NCBI GenBank assembly: GCA_030754235.1
Contig: JASMAS010000010.1
Location: forward strand, 1-41,443
DNA: 41,443 nucleotides
DNA from: Litorilituus sp.
GTDB taxonomy: Bacteria; Pseudomonadota; Gammaproteobacteria; Enterobacterales; Alteromonadaceae
Direction: 5' to 3'
Shown in pieces: positions 1-8,932 of the stretch (the first letter of the stretch is position 1; each line of letters starts with the position of its first letter). Both the position numbers and the translations under genes were made by a program. Below the pieces are notes generated by a model, which searched no databases, had not been told where the DNA came from, and saw only the letters and a list, made by a program, of their open reading frames with translations.

Positions 1-204
1 CCCATACTTTATTTAATAGATCTACTTCTTTTAAGCAATAAACCTGCTAGTATTGTGAACAGTTAATTTTTTAACTTGTAGCTTATATAAATCGTACTAA
101 TTTATGAATGTAATTGGTGTTATTTTATTGAAGAAATTTGCTCTGATGAATATGTTTTTGACAGTATTTTATAAGTAGAATCTAGTACAGTGATAGAGAT
201 GTAG
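1..204. other. Gene-free window edge upstream of the pilin
   Basis: AT-rich sequence before the prepilin start. I see no convincing gene, hairpin or strong promoter in it. It may hold the pilin promoter or the tail of a feature cut by the window edge. Confidence 0.5.
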
Positions 205-681
205 ATGTATAACAATAAAAAACAACAAGGTTTTACCTTAATTGAGCTAGTAATAGTGATTGTTATTTTAGGTATTTTAGCGGTCATAGCAGCACCAAAA
301 TTCATTAATGTCAGTTCAGATGCACGTATAGCAACGTTGGAATTCTTAAAAGGAAGTATGCGATCCGCATCAAACTTAGTAAATTTAAAAGCGAAAATTG
401 AAAATAAGACAGATTGCTTCCCCGATAAAACTATTGAGGTGGGAGGTGAATCTATTACTTTACGCTGCGGATATCCTTGCCCCCATCCAAGTGGTATCGC
501 TAGAGCGGTTGACACCGATGAGAGCTTTACTTGGATCGGTGGTAATTGCGGTGGGCTACTGGGAGCAATAGACGTAAGAATAAACGACGCACCAGATCCT
601 AGCAATTGCAAGATTCGCTACACTTCTGCTAGATCTCCGAATACTCCCCCAGGTTTTTTTCAAACAACCACTGGATGTTAA
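205..681 (+). CDS. MSHA-like type IV prepilin
   Basis: Predicted type IV pilin or pseudopilin subunit of 158 aa. A short basic leader of nine residues ends in Gly9, and the mature protein would begin FTLIELV, so PilD-type prepilin peptidase should cut after Gly9 and methylate the Phe. The Glu at mature position 5 is present, followed by a hydrophobic helix to about residue 30. The helix sequence and the following APKFINVSSDA stretch resemble MshA of the mannose-sensitive haemagglutinin pilus, and the GYP motif near residue 90 also fits. Six cysteines (71, 88, 92, 115, 135, 158) suggest disulfides in the globular head, more than a simple D-region pair. No other msh or pil genes are nearby, so this is an isolated subunit gene. 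Family assignment is firm; the MSHA subtype is likely; its role in a working pilus is inferred. Confidence 0.87.
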   Translation: MYNNKKQQGFTLIELVIVIVILGILAVIAAPKFINVSSDARIATLEFLKGSMRSASNLVNLKAKIENKTDCFPDKTIEVGGESITLRCGYPCPHPSGIARAVDTDESFTWIGGNCGGLLGAIDVRINDAPDPSNCKIRYTSARSPNTPPGFFQTTTGC

Positions 682-1037
682 CATAGTCAAGCACACTACA
701 AATGTTGAGTTAATATTTCAGTGATACAAGAGTTAGTTTGATTATGCATACTAAGTCATTACCAATGACATTAATAAATTGACCCGCTTAGAGTTTAACA
801 GACATATATCGTTGATATTTATTTTAACAAGGAAGTAACCATTTTCTTCAATCCATGTCCCGCCTTTAAGCCTTTTCATTAGTGCTAAGTGCTTACTTAA
901 CTAATGTGCTTGGTATACCCCCACAAATCGAATATCGAATAAGGTTATCTAATTAAAAAGCCGACACATAATGTGCCGGCTTCAGCTTAGCTAAATAACT
1001 CGCATAAAAGTGTCGCTTTATGCTTACCGTTTACAAA
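682..1037. other. Convergent intergenic region
   Basis: Gap between the convergent pilin and prolyl oligopeptidase genes. It holds the terminator of the peptidase near 958-982. Apart from that I see nothing I can support. Confidence 0.5.
951..982 (-). terminator. Rho-independent terminator of the prolyl oligopeptidase gene
   Basis: The arms 958-967 and 973-982 pair over ten positions with a 5-nt loop. On the minus strand the only imperfect pair is a G-U wobble, whereas on the plus strand it is an A-C mismatch. On the minus strand the hairpin is followed by a run of five T, so it fits termination of the peptidase gene. Confidence 0.8.
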
Positions 1038-3173
1038 TTAGTTTGGTAATTGAGTAAAGCCCATATTGAACAAGGTAAAACCATAAATATCGGCGTATTG
1101 TTCAATGGTTTTTGATACCGGTGTACCTGCACCATGCCCAGCGTTGGTTTCAATACGGATCATCGTAGGTGCACTGCCCGCTTGTTTTGCTTGTAACTCA
1201 GCGGCAAACTTGAAGGAATGTGCAGGAACAACACGGTCATCATGATCGCCAGTTGTCACTAAAGTTGCAGGGTATTTCACGCCAGTTTTAACATTATGCA
1301 CAGGTGAGTAACCTTGTAGGTAATTAAACATTTCCTCACTTTGCTCAGCCGTACCGTAGTCATACGCCCAACCAGCGCCAGCGGTGAAAGTGTGATACCT
1401 AAGCATATCTAATACGCCAACCGCAGGTAAGGCAACTTTCATTAAATCTGGGCGTTGAGTCATTACAGCACCCACTAGTAACCCACCATTTGAACCACCA
1501 TTTACCGCTAAATAATCACTTGAGGTATAGTTTTTATTAATTAAAAACTCACCCGCACCAATAAAGTCATCAAATACATTTTGCTTGTGTAATTGAGTAC
1601 CCGCTTTATGCCATTTTTTACCGTACTCGCCACCACCACGTAAATTAGCCACTGCATAAATACCGCCCTGCTCTAGCCACACGGCACGCGTGACGCTAAA
1701 TCTAGGGGTTAAGCTGAGATTAAATCCTCCATAACCATATAAAATAGTTGGATTTTTACCATTACGTTCAATCCCTTTTTTATAAGTAATAATCATAGGG
1801 ACTTTTGTACCATCTTTTGAGCTATAAAAGACTTGTTCAGAAACATAAGCATCACTGTCAAATTTAGCGCCTGATTTACGGTAAACTTCTGTTTTAGCAT
1901 TTTTTACATCAAATGAAAAAATGGTTGACGGGGTTTTGTAATTGGTAAATGAATAGTACAAAGTAGTTTCATCTTTTTTACCACTTAATGAGCTGGCACT
2001 TCCCACACCTGGCAAAGCAATTTCACGAACCATTTTGCCTTGATAGTCATACTGATAAACTTTAGAGATAGCATCAACCATGTACTCTGTGAAAAAATAC
2101 CCCCCCCCTGTCGATGCGGTTAGCACATTGTCAGTTTCAGCAATAAAATCCACCCAGTTCTCTGAGGTTGGATTAGCTGCATCAACAGTGACAATTTTTT
2201 TGTTTGGCGCATTTAAGTTAGTCACTAAAAATAGTTTGCTACCTTCATTTTCTATCACGTAAGTATCAGAATCAGTGTGTTCTAAAACCGTAACTAACGG
2301 CGCATCTTTCTTAGTTAAATCTTTAATAAACAAGCGATTACCCGAGGTAGAAATAGCGCCTGAAATCAGTAAGTAACGGTCATCTTCTGTCACTTGTCCA
2401 CCAACATAACGATGCTTTTGCTCAGGGGTTGCGCCAAAAATAACTTTATCTTCTTTTTGGGCTGTTCCTAATTCATGATAATACAGTTTATGTTGATCGG
2501 TTTTCGCTGAAAGCTCACTGCCTTTTGGCTTGTCATAGCTCGAATAATAAAAACCATTGTTACCAAACCATGAAATGCCAGAGAATTTTACATCAATTAA
2601 TGGCGCTTCCAGTACTTTTTTCGTTTCAACATCAATAATGATGATTTTTCGCCAGTCACTACCGCCTTCAGAAATAGCATAGGCTGCAATAGAGCCGTTT
2701 TTAGAGAAACTTAAACTGGCTAATGATGTAGTACCGTCTTCACTAAAGGTATTTGGATCTAAAAAGACTTCCGCTGCACCTTCGCCTTTTTGACGATAAA
2801 CAACATATTGATTTTGCAGGCCATCATTTTTATAAAAGTAAGTGTATTTACCTTCTTTAAAAGGTGCACCTACTTTTTCATAATTCCAAAGCGTAGATAA
2901 ACGCTCTTTTAATTGTTCACGATACGGAATTTGTTCTAAATAATTAAAAGTCAGCGTATTTTGGCTTTTTACCCATGCCGCAGTTTCCTCACTTCTGTCA
3001 TCTTCTAACCAACGATAAGGATCTGCCACTTTATGATCAAAATACGTATCAACAATCTCACCTTGATGAGTAACAGGATAAGTGATTGTGTCGTTATCAG
3101 AACGACTATTACTACACGCTGCCAATGTGCTAGCAAGTACCCCAGACAGGAGTAAAATGGAAAATTTATTCAT
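1038..3173 (-). CDS. Prolyl oligopeptidase, family S9A, lipoprotein
   Basis: Serine peptidase of the prolyl oligopeptidase family that cuts short peptides after proline. The 711-residue length is normal for the family. The N-terminus has a signal sequence and a lipobox ending LAAC, so the enzyme should be exported and lipid-anchored in the envelope. The first ~70 residues after this match the family N-terminal segment (DPYRWLED), followed by the beta-propeller. The C-terminal hydrolase domain carries the nucleophile in GGSNGG (Ser about 561), the acid in GDHDDRV (Asp about 645-646) and the base in NAGHGAG (His about 680), spaced as in porcine POP. It stands alone with its own terminator. A role in peptide scavenging is inferred. 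Confidence 0.96.
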   Translation of the reverse strand: MNKFSILLLSGVLASTLAACSNSRSDNDTITYPVTHQGEIVDTYFDHKVADPYRWLEDDRSEETAAWVKSQNTLTFNYLEQIPYREQLKERLSTLWNYEKVGAPFKEGKYTYFYKNDGLQNQYVVYRQKGEGAAEVFLDPNTFSEDGTTSLASLSFSKNGSIAAYAISEGGSDWRKIIIIDVETKKVLEAPLIDVKFSGISWFGNNGFYYSSYDKPKGSELSAKTDQHKLYYHELGTAQKEDKVIFGATPEQKHRYVGGQVTEDDRYLLISGAISTSGNRLFIKDLTKKDAPLVTVLEHTDSDTYVIENEGSKLFLVTNLNAPNKKIVTVDAANPTSENWVDFIAETDNVLTASTGGGYFFTEYMVDAISKVYQYDYQGKMVREIALPGVGSASSLSGKKDETTLYYSFTNYKTPSTIFSFDVKNAKTEVYRKSGAKFDSDAYVSEQVFYSSKDGTKVPMIITYKKGIERNGKNPTILYGYGGFNLSLTPRFSVTRAVWLEQGGIYAVANLRGGGEYGKKWHKAGTQLHKQNVFDDFIGAGEFLINKNYTSSDYLAVNGGSNGGLLVGAVMTQRPDLMKVALPAVGVLDMLRYHTFTAGAGWAYDYGTAEQSEEMFNYLQGYSPVHNVKTGVKYPATLVTTGDHDDRVVPAHSFKFAAELQAKQAGSAPTMIRIETNAGHGAGTPVSKTIEQYADIYGFTLFNMGFTQLPN

Positions 3174-3324
3174 CAGTTACCTTCTCTTTACAAATAGTTA
3201 TCCCTAGTGTAACAAACGTTGGTGTTCAGTGGCATCCCTTATACTGCAACAAAATATTTTTTAATGGCAGTTTTATTTTACATCTCGACAGAATAGAAAG
3301 CAGAGCAAACTACAAGCAATCTTA

Positions 3325-3348
3325 AGCCATTTAGACGTCTAGGCGTAA
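3325..3348. promoter_or_regulatory. Tandem MetJ operator (three met boxes) upstream of metK
   Basis: Three abutting 8-bp units. The central one, AGACGTCT at 3333-3340, is a perfect consensus met box. The flanking units at 3325-3332 (AGCCATTT) and 3341-3348 (AGGCGTAA) each match 5 of 8 positions. MetJ with S-adenosylmethionine binds tandem met boxes and represses methionine genes, including metK in enterobacteria. The site lies 77-100 bp before the metK start. That MetJ exists in this genome is inferred, since no metJ is in the window. Confidence 0.8.
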
Positions 3349-3354
3349 AAAAGC

Positions 3355-3383
3355 TAGAAAAGCATTTATAAAGCATGTAAAAT
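3355..3383 (+). promoter_or_regulatory. Possible metK promoter
   Basis: A -35-like TAGAAA at 3355-3360 and a -10-like TAAAAT at 3378-3383 are separated by 17 bp, directly downstream of the met boxes. The match is moderate, but the position is sensible for MetJ repression. Confidence 0.4.
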
Positions 3384-3424
3384 TGCCTGCATTATTTTGT
3401 TCTCCACCTAAATGCTGAGGATGT

Positions 3425-4612
3425 ATGTCTAGACATTTTTTTACTTCAGAGTCTGTTTCTGAAGGTCACCCAGATAAAATTGCCGATCAAATTTCTGATG
3501 CGGTATTAGATGCGATTATCGCCAAAGATAAATATGCCCGTGTTGCTTGTGAAACTATGGTAAAAACGGGTGTTGCAATTATTTCAGGTGAAGTAAGCAC
3601 CGATGCTTGGGTTGATTTAGAAACCATCACTCGTAATGTCATTAGTGATATTGGCTATACCTCTTCTGATGTTGGCTTTGATGGTGAAACTTGCGGCATC
3701 ATGAATTTAATTGGACAACAGTCACCTGAAATAGCCCAGGGTGTCGACCGCTCTAAGCCCGAAGATCAAGGCGCCGGTGACCAAGGGTTGATGTTTGGTT
3801 ACGCCACTAATGAAACTGAAACTTTAATGCCAGCACCATTATACTATTCTCACCGTTTGGTTGAGCGTCAAGCACAAGCACGTCGCTCAGGTGTATTGCC
3901 TTGGTTACGCCCTGATGCAAAATCTCAGGTCACTTTTGTTTATGAAGATGACAAGCCGGTTGCTATTGATACCGTAGTACTTTCAACCCAGCATAATCCT
4001 GAAATCAAACAGGAAGATTTAGTCGATGCGGTAATGGAAAACATTATCAAGCACACGTTACCTGCTGAATTATTAACAGAAGAGACTAAATATTTTATCA
4101 ATCCAACCGGGCGCTTTGTTATTGGCGGCCCAGTGGGTGATTGTGGCTTAACTGGCCGTAAAATTATTGTAGATACCTATGGCGGTATGGCTCGCCATGG
4201 TGGTGGTGCATTCTCAGGTAAAGATCCATCAAAAGTAGATAGAAGTGCCGCTTATGCGGGTCGCTATGTCGCAAAAAACATTGTTGCTGCTGGCCTTGCA
4301 GATAGATGTGAAATTCAAGTGTCTTACGCTATTGGCGTAGCAGAACCTACCTCGATTTCAGTCGATACATTCGGTACAGGTAAAATCAGTGAAGAAAGCT
4401 TAGTCGCTTTAGTGCGCAAACATTTTGACTTACGCCCATACGGCATCACTAAAATGTTAGATTTGCTTCACCCTATGTACCAACAAACTGCTGCATATGG
4501 TCACTTTGGACGAGAACCATTTGAAATGACCGTAGGTGATGACACTTTCACAGCCTTCAGTTGGGAAAAAACCGATAAAGCTGATGACTTAAGAAAAGCA
4601 GCAGGATTATAG
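3425..4612 (+). CDS. metK: S-adenosylmethionine synthetase
   Basis: Makes S-adenosylmethionine from methionine and ATP in the cytoplasm. The 395-aa protein shows the three-domain MetK pattern: the N-terminal [11 protein letters not shown] motif with the ATP-binding His, the [12 protein letters not shown] motif near residue 118, and the [16 protein letters not shown] phosphate-binding loop near residue 260. Length and motifs are complete. The start is set by a GAGGATGT ribosome-binding stretch just upstream and by [18 protein letters not shown], which aligns with family N-termini. The gene is monocistronic: its own operator and promoter lie before it and a terminator follows. Regulation by MetJ is supported by the met boxes. 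Confidence 0.99.
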   Translation: MSRHFFTSESVSEGHPDKIADQISDAVLDAIIAKDKYARVACETMVKTGVAIISGEVSTDAWVDLETITRNVISDIGYTSSDVGFDGETCGIMNLIGQQSPEIAQGVDRSKPEDQGAGDQGLMFGYATNETETLMPAPLYYSHRLVERQAQARRSGVLPWLRPDAKSQVTFVYEDDKPVAIDTVVLSTQHNPEIKQEDLVDAVMENIIKHTLPAELLTEETKYFINPTGRFVIGGPVGDCGLTGRKIIVDTYGGMARHGGGAFSGKDPSKVDRSAAYAGRYVAKNIVAAGLADRCEIQVSYAIGVAEPTSISVDTFGTGKISEESLVALVRKHFDLRPYGITKMLDLLHPMYQQTAAYGHFGREPFEMTVGDDTFTAFSWEKTDKADDLRKAAGL

Positions 4613-4650
4613 TCACAGCCCAAAAGAACCCCTCGTGAGGCAAAACTAAC

Positions 4651-4686
4651 AAAACCAGCATTGTAAAGTTCACTGCTGGTTTTTTA
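4651..4686 (+). terminator. Rho-independent terminator of metK
   Basis: A perfect ten-base stem (AAAACCAGCA at 4651-4660 and TGCTGGTTTT at 4674-4683) with a 13-nt loop, followed by more T residues, lies 39 nt after the metK stop. Confidence 0.85.
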
Positions 4687-4779
4687 TTGCCTGATCACTT
4701 TTTTATTTGTAACAAGATTGTATTTCGTATTAATAGCCCTTACCTTAACGGATAAGAAAAATTAACTTAAACAAACATA

Positions 4780-5526
4780 ATGCGAATACCAAGAATTTAT
4801 CAACAGAGCGATTTTGCTTTAAATACCATCATAAGATTATCTGATGATGCTTTTGGTCATATTGTTAGGGTTTTACGATTATCTTTAGGTGACACGGTTA
4901 TACTATTTAATGGTAAAGAACCCCTACAGTACCATGCAAAGCTAATCGATATTTCTAAAAAGAAAGCTAGTGCAGAAATTATTAGCCAAGAAACGGTTAG
5001 CAATGAATCACCAGTGACTATTCACTTAGGGCAAGGTATTTCTCGTGGTGATCGCATGGATTATACTTTGCAAAAATCAGTGGAGCTTGGAGTCAATAAA
5101 ATTACACCGCTTTTTACCGAGCGTTGTGGGGTAAAACTTTCAGCTGAACGATTAGCTAAAAAGCGCGAACAATGGCAAAAAATAGTGATAAGTGCTTGCG
5201 AGCAAAGTGGTCGTTGTATGGTGCCTGAAGTTACTGAGCCATGCTTTTTACAAGACTGGCTAGATGAACAAAGTAGTGATTTAAAGCTCAACTTACATCC
5301 CAAGGCCAAGCATTCAATTATGAGCTTGCCTTTTTCATTTAAAGAAAATAACCAACAGGTTAAATTACTTATAGGCCCCGAAGGTGGCCTAAGTGATGAA
5401 GAAATAAACTTGGCTAATCAAGCTGAGTTTCAAGATGTATTACTTGGCCCTAGAGTACTAAGAACAGAAACAGCCTCACTCACTGCGATAACAGCATTAC
5501 AGTGTCGCTTTGGCGATTTAGCTTAA
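4780..5526 (+). CDS. rsmE: 16S rRNA (uracil-1498-N3)-methyltransferase
   Basis: SPOUT-class methyltransferase that methylates N3 of U1498 in 16S rRNA of the 30S subunit, using S-adenosylmethionine. The 248-aa protein begins MRIPRIYQQ and has an N-terminal PUA-like domain (HIVRVLRLSLGD near residue 27). The SPOUT knot domain follows, with the family motifs LGQGISRGDRMDYTLQKSVELG near 88-109 (shown here only by its GISRGDRMDY core), LLIGPEGGLSDEEI and LGPRVLRTETASLTA. All SAM-site elements are present. It opens the row rsmE-gshB-yqgE-ruvX, an order conserved in gammaproteobacteria, with 55 bp to gshB. Confidence 0.97.
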   Translation: MRIPRIYQQSDFALNTIIRLSDDAFGHIVRVLRLSLGDTVILFNGKEPLQYHAKLIDISKKKASAEIISQETVSNESPVTIHLGQGISRGDRMDYTLQKSVELGVNKITPLFTERCGVKLSAERLAKKREQWQKIVISACEQSGRCMVPEVTEPCFLQDWLDEQSSDLKLNLHPKAKHSIMSLPFSFKENNQQVKLLIGPEGGLSDEEINLANQAEFQDVLLGPRVLRTETASLTAITALQCRFGDLA

Positions 5527-5581
5527 CTTAATAATATATTTCAGTTAAGTGATCTAAAACATATTTATAACGGAATCAGCT

Positions 5582-6538
5582 ATGACAACAGCAATAAAAC
5601 TTGGCATCGTAATGGATCCTATTAGCGAAGTAAAAGTCACTAAAGACTCTTCGATGGCTATGATGCTTGAAGCGCAACAACGCGGCTATGAAATTTATTA
5701 CATGCAAATGAAAGATTTATATCTTGATCGCGGCCAAGCACGCGCTAATACACAAAAGATCAAAGTCTTTGATGATACTGAGCACTGGTATGAGTTATCA
5801 AATCCACAAGATATAGCACTTAGTGAACTTGACGCTATTTTAATGCGTAAAGATCCTCCTTTTGATACGGAATTTATTTACGCCACTTATATGCTTGAAC
5901 GTGCCGAGGTTGAAGGCACCTTAATTGTCAATAAACCGCAAAGTTTACGTGACTGTAACGAAAAGCTATTTACCGCTTGGTTTGCTGATTTAACACCCCG
6001 TACTTTAGTGACTAGAAACGATAAACAAATACGTGCTTTTCACAAAGAGTTACATGACATTATTATTAAACCACTTGATGGTATGGGTGGCTCATCTATT
6101 TTTCGTATTAAAGAAAATGATGCCAACGTTGGCGTTATTATAGAAACTTTAACTAACCATGGCCAGCAATACGCTATGGTACAAGAATATATGCCTGAAA
6201 TTGTTGATGGCGATAAGCGCATCCTGGTGGTAAATGGTGAGCCAATGCCTTATTGCTTAGCACGTATTCCTGCCCAAGGAGAAACTCGTGGTAACTTAGC
6301 GGCTGGAGGGAGAGGTGTCGCAAGACCATTAAGCCCTACAGATAAACTTATTGCTGAAACGATTGCTCCTGAACTCAAAAAGCGTGGTTTGTACTTTGTT
6401 GGTTTAGATATTATTGGTGATAAAGTCACCGAAATAAATGTCACCAGTCCAACTTGTATCCGTGAAATAGAAGCAGCTTACCCTATCAATATCAGCGGAA
6501 AATTAATGGACGCCATTGAAGAGAATATTCAAAAGTAG
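5582..6538 (+). CDS. gshB: Glutathione synthetase
   Basis: ATP-grasp ligase that adds glycine to gamma-glutamylcysteine, the second step of glutathione synthesis. At 318 aa it has the usual bacterial GshB length. It begins MTTAIKLGIVMDPI, the substrate-binding N-terminal domain. The ATP-grasp part shows the glycine-rich loop DGMGGSSIFR near 165-174, the QEYMPEI stretch, GDKRILVVNGEP, and the C-terminal EINVTSPTCIREIE metal and phosphate site. An SD-like GGAATC lies just upstream. It is probably co-transcribed with rsmE and yqgE (49 bp to the latter). Confidence 0.98.
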   Translation: MTTAIKLGIVMDPISEVKVTKDSSMAMMLEAQQRGYEIYYMQMKDLYLDRGQARANTQKIKVFDDTEHWYELSNPQDIALSELDAILMRKDPPFDTEFIYATYMLERAEVEGTLIVNKPQSLRDCNEKLFTAWFADLTPRTLVTRNDKQIRAFHKELHDIIIKPLDGMGGSSIFRIKENDANVGVIIETLTNHGQQYAMVQEYMPEIVDGDKRILVVNGEPMPYCLARIPAQGETRGNLAAGGRGVARPLSPTDKLIAETIAPELKKRGLYFVGLDIIGDKVTEINVTSPTCIREIEAAYPINISGKLMDAIEENIQK

Positions 6539-6587
6539 GCTAAAATTACCTTTAGGGTCAACACATCCTAACGACTAGGAAAAAACT

Positions 6588-7208
6588 ATGCAAAGTTTAG
6601 AGAATCAATTTTTAATTGCCATGCCTAGCATGGGAGATCCCTTCTTTAATAAAACAGTGACCTACATTTGTGAGCACAACGATGAAGGCGCTATGGGCTT
6701 AATTATCAATCTTCCCGTTAATATTTGCCTGAACGATTTATTGAAGCAAATAGATGATGAAGCTGACAGTGAAGCACAGGTAGGAATAGTCGATGACAAT
6801 CATCTTGATAAGCAACAAAAAGAGAACAGCAGCTTGCTTGCCTCTCTTGAACAGCCTGTGCTTTCAGGCGGACCTATTTCTCAAAATAGAGGCTTTGTTC
6901 TACATAGTACTCAGCAAGGTTGGAAAAGCTCACTTGCTCTAAGTAAAGATATAATGATCACCACCTCTAAAGATATTTTATTAGCTTTAGGCACAAAGAA
7001 TGCCCCAGAAAAATTTATGGTTACCCTTGGTTACGCGGGTTGGGGACCTGGACAACTTGAAGAAGAGTTAAAAGAGAACTCTTGGCTTACCATAGAAGCA
7101 AATAGTGATATTATTTTTAAAACACCTATAGAGCAACGCTGGCAAAAAGCAACGGAAATGTTCGGTATCGATGTTGCTCATTTATCTTCTGATGTAGGCC
7201 ATGCTTAA
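6588..7208 (+). CDS. yqgE: YqgE/AlgH family protein
   Basis: UPF0301 (YqgE/AlgH) protein of unknown biochemical function, possibly linked to regulation in pseudomonads (AlgH). The 206-aa product starts at an ATG with AGGAAA before it and shows the family hallmarks: the [21 protein letters not shown]-terminus, [18 protein letters not shown], the SGGP motif, and [14 protein letters not shown] near 147-160. It has an acidic, somewhat longer insert around residues 60-82 than the usual ~185-aa family members. Its stop codon overlaps the ruvX start by one base (TAATG), so the two are translationally coupled. Confidence 0.95.
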   Translation: MQSLENQFLIAMPSMGDPFFNKTVTYICEHNDEGAMGLIINLPVNICLNDLLKQIDDEADSEAQVGIVDDNHLDKQQKENSSLLASLEQPVLSGGPISQNRGFVLHSTQQGWKSSLALSKDIMITTSKDILLALGTKNAPEKFMVTLGYAGWGPGQLEEELKENSWLTIEANSDIIFKTPIEQRWQKATEMFGIDVAHLSSDVGHA

Positions 7209-7654
7209 TGTCAAAAAAAAACAAGCAGAACATGGGACAGCGTACCATTATTGGTTTTGATTTTGGTAAAAAGTATATTGGGGTTGCTGTTGGCCAAGAA
7301 ATTACTGGCAGCGCCACGCCTATAGGTTCAGTAAAGGCTAGAGATGGTATTCCAAATTGGGATTTATTAGCTAATTATTTAAAAGAATGGCAACCTGATA
7401 TTATTGTTGTTGGCCTCCCTTTAAATATGGATGGTAGTGAACAGCAATTAACACGAGATGCAAAAAAGTTTGGTAACCGTATTGCTGGACGTTTTGGTAT
7501 TAAGGTTGAGTTTCAAGATGAAAGGCTCACCACCGCAGATGCCAAAGAGCAGCTATTTTCCCGTGGCGGTTATCGAAACCTCAAAAAAGATAATATTGAT
7601 GCTGAGTCGGCACGTCTTATCATCGAAAGCTATTTCGAACAAAGTGTTCAATAA
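7208..7654 (+). CDS. ruvX: Putative pre-16S rRNA nuclease / Holliday junction resolvase-like YqgF
   Basis: RNase H-fold nuclease, named as a Holliday junction resolvase homologue but in E. coli involved in maturing the 5' end of 16S rRNA. The 148-aa protein has the first catalytic Asp in [15 protein letters not shown] near residue 18, the [13 protein letters not shown] motif near 78, the DERLTTADA motif near 107 and a final acidic Asp in [14 protein letters not shown]. The start ATG overlaps the yqgE stop. Together with rsmE this puts two ribosome-maturation genes in one conserved row. Confidence 0.96.
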   Translation: MSKKNKQNMGQRTIIGFDFGKKYIGVAVGQEITGSATPIGSVKARDGIPNWDLLANYLKEWQPDIIVVGLPLNMDGSEQQLTRDAKKFGNRIAGRFGIKVEFQDERLTTADAKEQLFSRGGYRNLKKDNIDAESARLIIESYFEQSVQ

Positions 7655-7707
7655 GGGTAGCAAATAGGTTAATGAATGTACTTGCAATAATCAGGCGCTG
7701 AGCTCAA

Positions 7708-8676
7708 ATGAATACACTGTCAATCATAACACCACTTATCATGGTGTCCTTACTTGGCTTTATCTGTACTAAAACCCGCTGGTTATCCAAAACCCAACTT
7801 AACACCTTAAGTCAATTTACTTTTTCCGTAAGTATTCCAGCATTCCTTTTTTACCAAATGGCAAAAGCTGACTTTAGTGAACAAGTCAGTCCTCAGCTAT
7901 TTATTGCTTTTTACCTGCCGGTACTGACTTGTTACGCGATTACTTGGCTAATAAATTATTTTTTTTATCCAATTAATCGCCTGAAACAGCAGAGCATAAC
8001 AAGTGACAATAAAAAAGCCTCATCTGCTGTTTTTGCCTTAAGTGCCAGCTACTCCAATACTATTATTGTCGGCTTACCAGTATTATTAGCGGCCTTAGGT
8101 GAACAAGTACTAGGGATAATATTTCTTATTGTCACTTTTCATAGTGCAATGCTTTTTACCTTAACCAGTGCTATGGCTGCCAGTGCAACGACAAACAAAA
8201 AGTCAGGGAAACTCAAAGGGCTTATTTTTATCAAAAAAACAATTAACAACCCCCTGATTATCAGTATATTAGCTGGATTATTGGTGAACTTGTCAGGAAT
8301 AGCCCTACCAAATTTTGTATGGGATAGTTTAGCCCTTATTTCAAAACCAGCCATTAGCTTAGCATTATTTATTTTGGGCGCATCACTTGCTTTTTATCAA
8401 GTACGCAACACTTTTTTGTTTATCAGCATCGCTTGTGTGAGTAAGTTAATTTTATTACCAACATTAGTGCTTTTAACCAGTCAAACTATTTTTAACCTAG
8501 AGCCTTTTATCGTCACGGTTTTAGTGCTGTTAAGCGCTTGCCCTACAGGCGTAAATGCGTACTTAATTGCCAGCAGCCATCAACAACATCAACAAACAAC
8601 AGCAGGTACTGTTGTCTTAAGCACCTTACTTAGCATAATTACCATACCGTTATGGTTGAGTTATATGCTCCAATAA
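7708..8676 (+). CDS. AEC-family permease
   Basis: Integral inner-membrane transporter of the auxin efflux carrier (AEC) family, 322 aa, with about ten hydrophobic segments in two halves separated by a charged loop near residues 155-175. The motif SNTIIVGLPVLLAALGEQ near residue 118 and the C-terminal SACPTGVNAYLIAS are typical of bacterial AEC proteins. Bacterial members often move malate, malonate or other carboxylates, but the substrate cannot be read from sequence. It lies 53 bp after ruvX on the same strand and may be part of the same transcript, although it is not a usual member of that operon. Confidence 0.9.
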   Translation: MNTLSIITPLIMVSLLGFICTKTRWLSKTQLNTLSQFTFSVSIPAFLFYQMAKADFSEQVSPQLFIAFYLPVLTCYAITWLINYFFYPINRLKQQSITSDNKKASSAVFALSASYSNTIIVGLPVLLAALGEQVLGIIFLIVTFHSAMLFTLTSAMAASATTNKKSGKLKGLIFIKKTINNPLIISILAGLLVNLSGIALPNFVWDSLALISKPAISLALFILGASLAFYQVRNTFLFISIACVSKLILLPTLVLLTSQTIFNLEPFIVTVLVLLSACPTGVNAYLIASSHQQHQQTTAGTVVLSTLLSIITIPLWLSYMLQ

Positions 8677-8866
8677 CAAGAGGATAGGGGCATGATTTAA
8701 CACTCAATTTTTCGATAAAATCAAAAAATAGAGCTAATATCCCCAAAATACGAGGCTAAACCCTATCAAGCACTTGCTGTGCAATGTTAGATCATCAGCA
8801 ATTTTATGAGTGTTAGCGCAACAAAGTCTTTTGGCTAATATTTAGTCTTAAAACCAACAAAAACTA

Positions 8867-8893
8867 TTGTAATTGTAAATACTCCTATATACT
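8867..8893 (+). promoter_or_regulatory. Possible promoter of the coiled-coil lipoprotein gene
   Basis: TTGTAA at 8867-8872 and TATACT at 8888-8893 are separated by 15 bp, 40 bp before the start codon. The -10 is good but the spacing is short. Confidence 0.35.
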
Positions 8894-8932
8894 CCCTCCA
8901 TCAAATTACTCTACTCACAGGGACGTTGTATT

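Noticed and set aside
120-611. 163-codon minus-strand ORF overlapping the pilin gene
   Set aside because: It lies antisense to a clear prepilin with an intact cleavage motif and has no recognisable domain; it is a shadow ORF.
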